Assembly: GCA_016508695.1 (NCBI GenBank) | Contig: VNKQ01000008.1 | Span: 620,001-684,000, forward strand | Length of the DNA: 64,000 nt | Reading direction: 5' to 3' | DNA from: Hyphodiscus hymeniophilus | Taxonomy: Eukaryota > Ascomycota > Leotiomycetes > Helotiales > Hyphodiscaceae | In this document: one piece after another, positions 25,022-34,865 of the stretch | Layout: every line of letters starts with the position of its first letter | Numbering within the stretch: position 1 is the stretch's first letter | Translations under genes and position numbers: made by a program | Notes under the pieces: generated by a model | Told to the model about the DNA's origin: nothing | Seen by the model: only the letters and a program-made list of their open reading frames with translations | Database searches by the model: none

Positions 25022-26449
25022 CTAGGCAATCAATGTACCTAAGAGACTATCCTCAAATGGCACACCCTGCAGATTTCTTCCGATCAAGACAATCTTTCCA
25101 GGTGATTTTGTACTTCCAGGTGTCGAATCATTTGCATTCGGAGCGTCGAGAATCTCAAATATTTCTCTTACACCCTGGACGATCTTAATATCCCCGTTCG
25201 AGAAATTCAATTTGGCTTTCAACCTGTGAATCTCAAACTGGTCAGCTTCAGCCACGCCAGTGGCTTTCTTCGAAGCAGGATGGGGCAGCTTGGAGTCCCA
25301 AAGAACCGATCGCAGCCATGCGTCAAGATTTGACAGTTGATTTGGCTTCAGTTCGGGTAGTTTGATTGCGACTGTCGATATCGTCTAAAAAAAGGTCAGC
25401 CTCGGCTGCATCATGCTAAGGAAGTATTTAAATACCGGGTCTAGGTGGCTGTGCCCCTTACTGGCCACTTGCAAAGCGCCGACATCATCATAAGCGTGAA
25501 GATCTAGCAGGTAGCCCTCGAGTTGAGGAACTTGACCATGCTGTGTGATCTGTATCTTTGCCAGACCGTTGATTGACTCGACTCGGTCTCGGACCGCTGG
25601 AAGCTCTGCCTCGCTCACGAGATCGGATTTATTGATGACGATGACATCGGCGTGAGATATTTGCAAATGTGCAGTTGTTAGTACTGGTCCAGAATGGCCA
25701 TCATGTTCGTCGTGTTGAACAGTTTCTTCCAGAGGCTCATCAAGACTTTTTAGAATATTCTTGGCATCGACGAGAGTGACAATGCCATCCAGATATATAG
25801 TACTTCCCAGTCCTTCATCGACCCAAAATAAGGGCGCGAGGTTGCCTGGATCAGCTAGACCTGTTGTCTCGAGAAGGATGTAATCAAATGCGCCCTTCTT
25901 TTCCATGAGAGATTCGATAGCATTGACCCCTGCATCTCTTATGAATGTTAGTATTTTGTAGGCACAAACGGAACCTATTTACTTGACTGAGCAGCAAATG
26001 CAGCCATTCCCAACTTCCAGCCACTCCTGAACTTGCTCTCCGCCCGTATTGACAGTTAAAGACTTCTCAATATCGACAGCTGGGAATGTCAGAAAAACTT
26101 CCCTTGGTCTACATTTTAAGAAGGGTAAGACCCACAGTCACCAAATTCTGTAGGCAGGTGTCAGTGGTGGCAAAGAGCATGTATGATTTCTATACACAAT
26201 ACCATTTAAAATCACAGCGATCCTTTTTCCATGCTGCTCACTTAAAACATAGTTCATCAATGTACTCTTTCCAGCCCCAAGGTACCCTGGTTGCAGTTAG
26301 AAGGAGCACTGGAGCTGTCAAAGATATGATTTCGGAAACCTGCCTGTGATAATGGTAATAGGAACTTTAATATTTGCTTCCTCCTCTTGGGTATCACCGA
26401 GTCCTACACCAACTAGCAATGGCGGATGGTCTTCTTCGTCGTCCTCCAT
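25022..26449 (-). CDS. CobW/COG0523 GTPase, putative metal chaperone
   Basis: Six exons (26449-26344, 26286-26203, 26147-26136, 26079-25983, 25937-25436, 25384-25022) give 387 residues with consistent phases. COG0523 GTPases deliver metal, commonly zinc, to target enzymes. Visible motifs: Walker A GYLGAGKST at residues 36-44, EFGDS, the metal-binding GCICCSVK near residues 92-99, LLETTGLADP as the Walker B region, and NKSDL as G4. The C-terminal CobW domain carries WDSKLPHP and a polar tail. A His-rich stretch (HDEHDGHSG) may bind metal. The first intron seems to use a GC donor (26343), and exon 3 is only 12 nt; both are required to give unbroken GYLGAGKS and LNEFGDSVD. It diverges from the MOB gene with about 217 bases between starts. 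Confidence 0.92.
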
Positions 26450-26666
26450 TTTCACCTTAAAATCAGAGATATTGGGTTAAGTTGAAGTGGTGCAGCCTCG
26501 GAGAATTTGGCACACTCGCCAAATCTCTAGCGGCAAGCGTCGCGGGACTGTGCGCGTACTTCGACTTCTTCACAAACAACCACCGCCTTTAGGAAGCAGT
26601 GAATTCGAGAGGAGTCCTCGATGATCTGCAGCTCACCAAGAAATCCTCCTTTAAACTATCCCCGCT

Positions 26667-28183
26667 ATGGCGCTTCCACCAAGCTCTCCCCGACTTCCAA
26701 GTCCACCACCACCAACAGAGATACAAATCGGGCCCAAATCACCATCAATTAGTAGTACCAGCGAAGGACCTACAATCGAACAGAGCACTATCGACGCGAA
26801 TGCAACCCGGAGGATACATCCTGGAACCAAATCTGCAGATATGGCCGCTGGGCCACCTCTGATACCACTGGGCGAGGTAAGCTCCCTCGCATCATCTACG
26901 CTGCACAATATTGACTCCCCAAGCTTGATTCCGCCTTCCAACTCCAAGAACACCTCAAAGCCCTCCACTACAACTACACGAAGCCTCTACACAGCGACCA
27001 CACCATCCCCATAACCCGCGAGACAGCGAACCTGATCGCCACCCAACCAGAAGGCCTTGATCGAGCCCTCTGGCTGTACGAACTCTGCCGCTTTCTCATA
27101 AACAAATGCAACGACTTGATAATCGGCTTCCTGTTCGACGATCCCCCATGCTCAGCCACAACATGTCCGGAGATGCGTGCATCGGAGTGGCAATTCCTAT
27201 GTGCCGTCCACGAATCACCCAAGAGCTGTTGTGCAATCGATTATTGCTGCCATACGCTGGACTGGGCTACGAATATTGTCACGAGTCAGAAGATTTTCCC
27301 TAGTAGATTAAGTCTTGCGGCTGGGGACTCGGTGGATGATAGAGGGGCAGGTGTCAAGCATTTGATCAATATCTTCAGACGGCTACATAGAATTTTCGCA
27401 CATGCGTGGTTTCAGCATCGTGGAGTCTTTTGGCAGGTTGAGGCTCAGACTGGACTCTATGTGCTTTTTAAGACGGTTTGCGACAACTACGAATTGCTGC
27501 CGGCCGAAAACTACAAACTGCCTCCTGAGGCCGAGGGACTCGAACCAGTACCAGATATTAAAGCAGCTGCGCCGACGATCCTGAAGTCCCAAGCGCCATC
27601 TGAGAACGTGTCTTCGGTAGAAGAAGACTTCATTGGCGTTGGAAGGACAAATACAAGAAGACATATCAGGCAGTCACCTTCTGTTGGGTCGGCCGTCACT
27701 ACGGTTTTGGAAACAGATGAAGAGGATCCGGATGTGACGCAAAAATTGAGGGACATGACATTAGCGGAGGAGGAAGGAGACAGCGAATCTGGGACTGAAA
27801 TTCCTGTTATTGTGGAGACTTATGAGGTTGATGATGAGCCCAGTCCGGAACAGGAATTGGACCATTTCGAATCTGTGGAAGTGGAGACAACGGATCGGGA
27901 GAAGCCCAAGCCAGAGCCCGGAGCAGAGTCTGGGGCAGAGCCAACCCCGTCTTCCTTAGAGAGCGTGACTGCGGAGATCACTGAGAAAGAAGACCCTCCT
28001 AGTGATGCCGAGACAGTGGTCGAAGAGGTTGGCCCTGTATTGACGGAGACTGAGCCCGAGGTGAAGGTGGTTGAAAGTGCTTCTGAAACTAATAAGGAAG
28101 ATGTGGTAAAAGAAGAACCTGAAGCAAATGGAGATGTTTCTGATGAAGAGGCAAACAAAGAACAGAAAGAAGAAGAGTTATGA
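26667..28183 (+). CDS. MOB/phocein-family protein with acidic C-terminal tail
   Basis: Two exons, 26667-26876 and 26924-28183, give 489 residues. MOB proteins are adaptors for NDR/STK kinases, and the phocein branch is part of the STRIPAK complex, which in filamentous fungi governs hyphal fusion and fruiting. Residues 1-70 are Pro/Ser-rich. The MOB core (about 71-270) has the zinc ligands Cys146 and Cys151 (CSATTC) and His225 and His230 (FRRLHRIFAHAW). Residues from about 300 onward are a very acidic, Glu-rich disordered tail ending in KEQKEEEL, which is longer than in compact MOB proteins. Assignment to phocein/Mob3 rather than Mob1/Mob2 is probable but inferred. Confidence 0.85.
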
Positions 28184-28502
28184 TTTGTAAAGATACCCGT
28201 GGCATGAACTATACTGGGAAGATAAATATGAGCACTTCGTTTCCTTAGCTGCTAGATTTATCCAGAGGACAACCGCTTTCCAGTTCGGGCAAATTTCAAA
28301 GCGAAAATATGAATACGGAGTAAGCAAGCTTCTGGGCGCCTTGGCATACCTTGTGAGGCGCATCTGGTGCTCTTCGCTAGTTCATGCATATATTTCACTA
28401 GTTTAGTGTCATGCAGGGGCGAAAAGGGGAAATATAAAGTACGCGTTCCCACACGTCGCACTGGAAAACTCTCCGCAATTACACGAAAAGATCACCTACA
28501 TC
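28184..28502. other. Short intergenic region before a surface-protein gene
   Basis: About 320 bases holding the MOB 3' end and the promoter of the downstream GPI-type protein. One copy of TACGGAG occurs at 28314. Nothing else distinctive. Confidence 0.4.
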
Positions 28503-29233
28503 ATGTACAAATCCATCGTGGCTTTAGCCCTTTTGGGCGCTGCCACTGCTCAAACCACCACCACTGAGCTGTTCCTTGTCGGATTCGATCAGCAGCCTCT
28601 GGTTGGCTCAGTCATTGCATCGGTATGAATGATGGGGACGCATCTATGTAGCCTCCCTTTTGACCAGTACTTTAGGATGCAACGGCGACCACGTATTCCA
28701 TCGCATGCACCGACCCGGACTCGGACGACTGTGGAGCCCCCCCGTCCTTCACTTTTACACAAGGTCCTTCGACAGTACACTACCAATACGTGATACTCGA
28801 CGATGGCGATGGAGACAATGAGACCATCGATCTGGGCTGCGAGATAACCAACTCCGAGAGTGGAGTATGCAGTGGCACCGTTCTTGGAAGCATTTCCGCC
28901 TCGGCCACATCGTCAGCAAGCACAACGTCGTTCTCCAATGGTGGGTCTGAGCTTGGGGGTCAAATCGTCACCATCACGGCTGGTCTGGCGGCTGCTGCTA
29001 CCACTGCCTCTTCGACTGCAACGACCTCTTCCACGGGTTCGTCGGAATCCTCGTCGAAGAGTGCGGCGTCAGGCAAATCAACTGCGACTTCGACTGGGGC
29101 CGAGCAGACGGCTGCCGCTGGATCGAGCAGCTCGAGCTCAAGCTCAAGCACGGGAGGCGTACCAAGGATTACTGGAAATGCTCAGTGGGTTATGGGTGGT
29201 GCGGCGGCGGCATTAGCAATGGCTGCTTTGTAA
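28503..29233 (+). CDS. Ser/Thr-rich secreted protein, probably GPI-anchored
   Basis: Two exons, 28503-28622 and 28676-29233, give 225 residues. A signal peptide (MYKSIVALALLGAATAQ) precedes a folded-looking N-terminal part with four cysteines (ACTDPDSDDCGAP, LGCEITNSESGVC). From about residue 125 the chain is Ser/Thr/Ala-rich with a run of nine or more serines, and it ends in a hydrophobic tail (VMGGAAAALAMAAL) suited to GPI attachment. Such proteins sit in the cell wall or plasma membrane of fungi. No enzymatic domain is visible and I cannot name a family. The 53-nt intron lies just after the signal region. Confidence 0.82.
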
Positions 29234-29314
29234 GGAATAGAGGTCTCGATTGTACACTATCCTATTACTAGAAAATGTAAGATACGAATGAGCCAAAATG
29301 CCCATCAAGGGTCG

Positions 29315-29594
29315 TTGAGTCCGAATCTTTTAAAAAGATTGAAAGATTAGGATCTATTCCATGATTATTATTGAATCCGAATAGTTCAAAAATTTTCAGT
29401 AATTAGGATCTTGTAAATGCATATTTTTGAACCCGAATGTTTCAAAAAGATTGAATAATTAGGACCTTACCAATGGATATCATCGAATCCGAATGTTTCA
29501 AAATGACTGAAAGATTAGGACCTTATAAATGGATATCACTGGATCCGAATCATTCAAAAAGTCCTAAAGATTAGGATCTCACAAAGAAAATATC
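29315..29594. repeat. Five-copy 56-bp minisatellite
   Basis: Five consecutive imperfect copies start at 29315, 29371, 29427, 29483 and 29539, a spacing of exactly 56 bases each time. Each copy begins with a variant of TTGAATCCGAATNNTTCAAA and contains GATTAGGATCTTA-like sequence. Copies differ mainly by substitutions, and the constant length argues for duplication followed by point drift. It lies about 80 bases past the stop of the GPI-type protein, so part may be within its 3' UTR. Confidence 0.9.
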
Positions 29595-30356
29595 CAAGGT
29601 GGACAGCCTCGTCGAAAAGTGGGTCGACAAGGCTAGCAGGGGACCTAGTCGGAGCGGAACAACTTAAGACCGAGGAGGAGCACTGAGGAGGAGCAGCACA
29701 ACAGATTGGAGGCATGCTCGCTTATTACCACTCCTCGGAAAAACGACTCAGAGAGTGTATAAGTGGTTAAGGAGGGTGTGCGTTAGCGAGTACTTGAGTA
29801 CTATGATTTTAATTTTTAGTCTTAGGGACAAAGTGATTGTAGGTATGGGGTTACTTGCTCTAGAATGTCGACATCGATGTGTCGGTTTCGATAGGCTTGT
29901 CGCTGTCGAGGGCTTGTATCTTCGTCTGTCTCCCTCGCAGTCCCTCGTCCGTCCAGAAATCTTTCATCCAGTTCGACATATTTGAAGGTTGGATCCCAAA
30001 GTTATACAGATCAGAATTCCGATCCGCTGTTCCGATAACCCTTAGTTATTTTTGTGTTTTATAGGACGCTGATGGCAACTGTTCTCGAACTCCCTCCCAA
30101 GCCCAAGCGTACATTCTTGATCATGGGCACAAAGAAGTGAATAGAGAAACCGAGGTCTTTGGTTATAATGCATGCAATAGATTCAGTATCTAACATCTCC
30201 GGGCTCTTCAACAAGCCTCAGATAATTGCTCATTCCCCATGGTATATCCTATCCTAAATCATCGAAACGCCATGCGCCAAGCGCCAGCAAAGTCATATTC
30301 TTACGCAGCCGATTCTGCAGCTGCTGTCATCCATCCGATACCTTTACACCCTTCCA
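29595..30356. other. Gene-free stretch after the minisatellite
   Basis: About 760 bases before the stop of the DUF7053 gene. It contains GA-rich and CT-rich tracts (about 29670-29700 and 29920-29960) reminiscent of degraded transposon edges, but I find no paired long repeats, target duplication or coding domain. Confidence 0.35.
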
Positions 30357-31463
30357 TCACTCCAACTCAGCAGCACCATAGCTCGGCGGAGCTTGATACG
30401 TAGTCTTCGGCAACGTCTGACTCGAATCCAACTCAGCATGATACGAGTGCGCCGTATATGGCATCGGCTGCTGTTTCAAAGGCCCGGCCATCTCAGCGTT
30501 TTGCGGCGTGGGAGAGGGTCTCGCCTGGGGCGGCGTATTCCCCGTCTTCAGATTCTGCCACGAGACTCGCTGGTTCGGAGGATCCTGATATGAAGATCGG
30601 CCCTGACTCCCGTGCACGCTGCCTCCTTGCAAAGACTCGTTGTATGAAGCCGCAGAATGCCGTACGCTTAATGCTCGAGGGTATGGGGATTCTTCGTACG
30701 TCGTTGGCTCGCGGTATTCGGGCTTCTCTGGGCTGCGGACGGAGAGAGAAGGACTCTGTTGCATGGGAGGTATTTGAGGGGCGCTCGAATAACGCTGATC
30801 GCGAGCTTCCTCAACCATGCTCTCACTATCCCCGTACTCGCTACCACGGCCGGACGAGTACTGCGTGCTTATTTGAGAGCCGTTAAACTGGCTCTGCGTC
30901 ATCGGAGACTTGTCGTTGATGCGACGGTTATTCTCAGCTGCGTCTTCGATCTGCGCCTTGACTAGAAGTCGATCCACCAGGTGCGCGTGCGCTTTCTTGA
31001 GCGTCTTCTTGACGAAGGACGTCATCATGATGTTGCACTTCATGTCGACATCCTCCCGCAGGTATAAGCCTGAGATAGGAGCGCCGAGTCCCAGCTCTAC
31101 TGGCGCAACGGGCTCGCCAGGTAGAGATCCTCCTAGCGTCCATTTGCCCTTGATGTTCAGTCCCATTGGAGCGTAGCAGTGTGTTTGTAGCCCATTATGG
31201 AGATCGTGAAAACACGCTGAATATGTTACGCTCCCATTCATCAATCCACCGGGTAGGTAGGATACACGATCTGTGAGGGAATACCATACGCAGTGGTACT
31301 CCTCGGCGGTAGCCACTGGTGGGGGCTTGATGACATGGCGTTCCTCGACGAGGGGATTGAGATCTATCATTTCGGTATGCGAGTGTAGGGTATCCATGAC
31401 AGTTTGTCTCGATATACTTGGAGGCAGCGGAGTAAGGGTCGTGAAGACTGTTCGTTTCGACAT
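30357..31463 (-). CDS. DUF7053 domain protein
   Basis: Single exon of 368 residues. Residues about 1-175 match the fungal DUF7053 pattern: SKRTVFTTLTPLPPSISR at the start, HSHTEMIDLNPLVEERH, YHCVWYSLTDRVSYLPGG, KWTLGGSLPGEP, LYLREDVDMKCN and SFVKKTLKKAHAHLVDRL. This region resembles a START/polyketide-cyclase-like fold in general shape, but that is only an impression. Residues 180-368 are low complexity (Ser, Gln, Pro, Tyr) and probably disordered. The function of the family is unknown. There is no signal peptide, so it is likely cytosolic or nuclear. Confidence 0.85.
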   Translation of the reverse strand: MSKRTVFTTLTPLPPSISRQTVMDTLHSHTEMIDLNPLVEERHVIKPPPVATAEEYHCVWYSLTDRVSYLPGGLMNGSVTYSACFHDLHNGLQTHCYAPMGLNIKGKWTLGGSLPGEPVAPVELGLGAPISGLYLREDVDMKCNIMMTSFVKKTLKKAHAHLVDRLLVKAQIEDAAENNRRINDKSPMTQSQFNGSQISTQYSSGRGSEYGDSESMVEEARDQRYSSAPQIPPMQQSPSLSVRSPEKPEYREPTTYEESPYPRALSVRHSAASYNESLQGGSVHGSQGRSSYQDPPNQRVSWQNLKTGNTPPQARPSPTPQNAEMAGPLKQQPMPYTAHSYHAELDSSQTLPKTTYQAPPSYGAAELE

Positions 31464-32766
31464 GTTGATGATCGCTCAGTGGAAGGCCGAACGAATGAGA
31501 AGCGTGCAACAGAATATAATAGTTGGTGACTTCAATCAAGTCTATAAGATGGAAAGTGCTGTAGAAGAATAGGATGCTAAGTGATAATATTGTGCGAAGC
31601 TGTCATGAGGTCAAAGAGTGAGCTCGGTATGAAATATTTGGAGCATGAGCTAAGTAAGTACCTCCGTAAGTACTTCGGAGCCGGGGGGGAGGACAAAGGT
31701 AATCAAGCAATCAGCCCCTTTCAACGACCATTTTTAGTTATTGATAGCCTACTTTGTCCAAATCGCTCGGTGCTCGGGACTTTGACCGTTATGAGGGCGT
31801 GGCTGATGTGAGAGGGCAAAAAGGGGGCCCGGCCTGGATTTAGAGTTGTTCATCCACCTTCTTCCACCTGGTGCACCTCCCGCGGTGAGCCAAATGGACG
31901 ACTTCGGGATGTCATTCTCGTCTGCGGCCTCTACGGAAAGAGAGCTGGCCGAGTCTGTGAGGGGGCTTGGCTGACTGGCTGGAATGCGTGCGATTGGAAG
32001 TTGGTCAGGGACGGTGGGATCTGATCGTGGCGAAGCCTTTTGACTTGGAGTCCCATTCCAGTGGGAGCCAATGAAAGACGACGTCAATCTATTTTGGGAT
32101 GGACCAACAACAATCACTTGATTTGGCAATTGGTGACTGGCAGTATTTCAATTAACTATTCCATTGTTGGATCCTCTACCTCGGTAAGCTTGTTAGGAGG
32201 CATAGAAACGTTGCTTTGACAATCGAGCTATTAGCTTTGTTTTGTTGGCTTTGTTCCGGTATAATTTCAATTTTTTTTCATTTACCATTGTACCTGAAAG
32301 GCGGTCTTTGACCCATTGCCTTCCTCGTAGGTAAGTAGAATCCTGATGAATCAAGCTATTGGAATGATTTTGCCTCAACGACATGCTTTTCTAAGATCCC
32401 AATCTCTGGATGTTGTTTTTTAAAGAGAATTCGGACTCATTAACATCCCTTCACAAGATCGTCATCCTTCAATGATTCAATCACTTTATACGATCTGTAC
32501 TCAACGAGGTACGCGCGCCATTGATCTTCATGTAACCCACTCAAATCACTCATCGGCTAAGATGCATCAGGAAGAAGAAGTAGAATTTCCACAGCGTGTA
32601 TTACCACAATCCAACCCCTACCGGGTCACACCAAAGTCCCACTGACTATCTATGTATAAGAAGTCATTTCACACCTCAAGCCCAAACGTCAGAGCGGATT
32701 TCCCAATCCTCGCAATTACATACAACCCGTCCCCAGCGCCTTCTCCTCAAGCGAGGCAATCACAGC
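31464..32766. other. Gene-free stretch between DUF7053 gene and second surface-protein gene
   Basis: About 1.3 kb. A minus frame at 31749-32129 begins with TTG, not ATG, and has no motif. A CTCCGTA element followed by its partial inverse occurs at 31662-31680. Otherwise nothing recognised. Confidence 0.45.
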
Positions 32767-33345
32767 TTACAAAACCATGGCAACAACACCAGCGATGGCC
32801 CCGAGCAGAGCACCGGCCTTGTTGGCACTAGCAGCGCCAGTGAAAGGCACGCTGGGGCTGACGGTTCCGGAAGGCTGGGCGGCGCCGGTGCTGTAGACGG
32901 CGACTAAGGGGTTGGTGTAGGTGGTTGTTGGCGTGGGGTAGGGAGCCTGGGTCTCGACGCCAGCCGACGTAGCGGCTGCCGAAGGAGGGCAGGAGGAGTA
33001 GAGGACGGTGGAAGGGACCACGACTGGCTTGCTGATTGTGCAGGGGCACTGTGCTCTTGTTAGCTTTTGTTTGGGAAGCAAGGTCTGGTAAGGGAAGAGG
33101 GATACGTACGTTGGTGACAGTCACGGTCTCGGAGGCTGTCGCCGTGTACGTCCAGGTTCCGTGAGTGATCTATACTTATTAGCAAGCGTCTAGGGCCGAT
33201 GAGAGTGGAGAGGGGGACGTACGGTTGTTGCCTCGGGGCAAAAGGTCGTATAAGCGGTAACGACATCAGTGGTATAAACAACAGTACCATTTCCCCCAGC
33301 CAGCGCACCGGCAGCGAAGGCCAAGGCAGCAAATGCGTACTTCAT
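32767..33345 (-). CDS. Small secreted GPI-type protein
   Basis: Three exons (33345-33223, 33169-33110, 33048-32767) give 154 residues, all junctions phase 0. It has a signal peptide (MKYAFAALAFAAGALA), then a Thr/Val-rich beta-like region with TTDVVTAYTTFCPEATT, ITHGTWTYTATASETVTVT and CPCTISKPVVVPS, a Pro/Thr stretch, and a hydrophobic tail (KAGALLGAIAGVVAMVL) expected for GPI attachment. The repeated Thr-Val pattern and CPC motif are common in small fungal cell-wall proteins. No family name can be given. Expression at the cell surface is inferred. Confidence 0.85.
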
Positions 33346-34432
33346 ATTGTTGGATTAAGAGCAATTAAGGAGAGTAAAGAGTGTGGGGAGTCTTAAGACT
33401 TGGAAAACGAGTGACAAGGAGCACGAGAGGTATGTACTTTGCGACGATGGTTAGATATCTAAAGAGAGAAGAGAAGGGGAACGAGCTGGGCAGCAAGACA
33501 GCTGCCCTTTAAGAGAGAGAGAGAGAGAGAGGGGAGAGAGATGGACCATTCCTCTTGCTCTTGCTCGGCCCCGGGATCGAGCATCCCTAGCGCTCTCCAA
33601 CATACCCACCATCCGCGATGGGAAATGAAACTTGGCAGAGTATACCATCTAGCTTCTGCCGCCAAATGCTCCTACCCGGGACTAGCGGGAGGGGACTGCC
33701 ACACTGACCAATCAGCGCTCCAATCGTAGAGCATAGTATGGGGAAGGATTTGCAGCGTTCCTCGATTGGGGGTGCGCCTCTTGCTCGATTGGGAACGCTA
33801 CTTTTATGGTTGTTTATGGCGTCTTGGAATGTGGAAACAACAACCAAAACAGGGCGACGAAAAGGAAATTGCGATGAGGTTAGAGGAATGACGCTGCGGT
33901 CTGGCCCTTCTCCAAGGACTCCCAACGAGGTTCTAAGGGGTTAAATATGGCTACCGGGTCCCGACTCTGCCGTTCGTCTTTGACAAATAACTGTCGTTGA
34001 GATCAGATTGAACAAGATCGTTCTATTGCTAGAACCTATGTTTGTGAACTCTCAGGTGCAATCAGCACCGAATCGCGAGAATGTATTCTTGTCAAAATGC
34101 GCAGGCTCTTTCGCAACGAAACCACACAACTTCACTTGAAGGAGATTTTCTTGGATGCAATTGGGGATCCAGATTCTGCTAGAACTCTCTTCCGGTGCGA
34201 TGTGTTCCAGTAGCTGGATCCTGCAGAACAAATTGATCAGTCGCAGCAGAATTCACGGTTTTCGACGTCGGAAAGCGCCCAGAGCTTCATCATGTTTGTT
34301 CTATTCCGGATTGCCTCGCGTGGAGCAAGCAATCAACACGTAGCATTAAGTACAACCACCTCTTTCTTCCATCATCTTCACAACCGAAGGATGTCGAAGC
34401 TGAGGATCGATCCATCTGTGTAATGCTCGTTC
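33346..34432. other. Promoter side of the small GPI-type gene; GA microsatellite
   Basis: About 1.1 kb. A GA dinucleotide tract runs at about 33511-33541 on the plus strand, about 170 bases upstream of the small GPI-type gene, so it reads CT-rich on the coding strand of that gene and may lie in its promoter or leader. Overlapping ORFs here are low complexity. No gene recognised. Confidence 0.5.
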
Positions 34433-34729
34433 TCATTCATGCAAATGTATTACTCTGCTATCATCTGCAACGCCATGGTCGAACAGCCAATCTTCAATGA
34501 ATGGGGTCTCCCGTCTAGAATAAAGCGAACGATATCTCCAAAACGCCGGAAATGCAGCGCACACTAACGTAAAAATTCGATCGAAGCCGCCAGATGCTGA
34601 TACCAGCGTATCCGTATGGAGTGGAAAGTCATGAACGAAAACCTCGCTCGTTTTGGTGGCCGAGGACGACGTGGGAATATATGCAATCGCTAAAACAAAG
34701 GCCAGTGTAATCAATCCGATGCCAAACAT
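34433..34729 (-). CDS. Hypothetical 98-residue protein with N-terminal hydrophobic segment
   Basis: An ATG-started frame of 98 codons whose N-terminus (MFGIGLITLAFVLAIAYIP) would serve as a signal peptide or single membrane anchor, followed by a polar stretch and a segment FLEDWLF-like in character (TPFIEDWLFDHGVADDS). It lies just downstream of the RGS gene, on the same strand. I do not recognise it. The length and isolation make a chance ORF quite possible; the well-formed signal-like start is the only real argument in favour. Confidence 0.3.
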   Translation of the reverse strand: MFGIGLITLAFVLAIAYIPTSSSATKTSEVFVHDFPLHTDTLVSASGGFDRIFTLVCAAFPAFWRYRSLYSRRETPFIEDWLFDHGVADDSRVIHLHE

Positions 34730-34865
34730 TGTGTCCAGGATCAGTATGCCATATCAGACTCAGTAAGTCTGAGTTCCATCCAAATTCAAGCGCGAGACTG
34801 CCAGATAAAGTAGTTCAATCCTTTCATCAAGGGGACTTTTGAGGTACTTGAGTCGTTATTGTACT

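Noticed and set aside
29595..30110. Possible LTR or transposon edge after the minisatellite
   Set aside because: Composition suggested it, but I could find no second copy, terminal repeat pair, primer site or coding domain in the window.
31749..32129. 126-codon minus-strand frame between the DUF7053 and GPI-type genes
   Set aside because: It starts with TTG rather than ATG, has no motif and shows no splice context.
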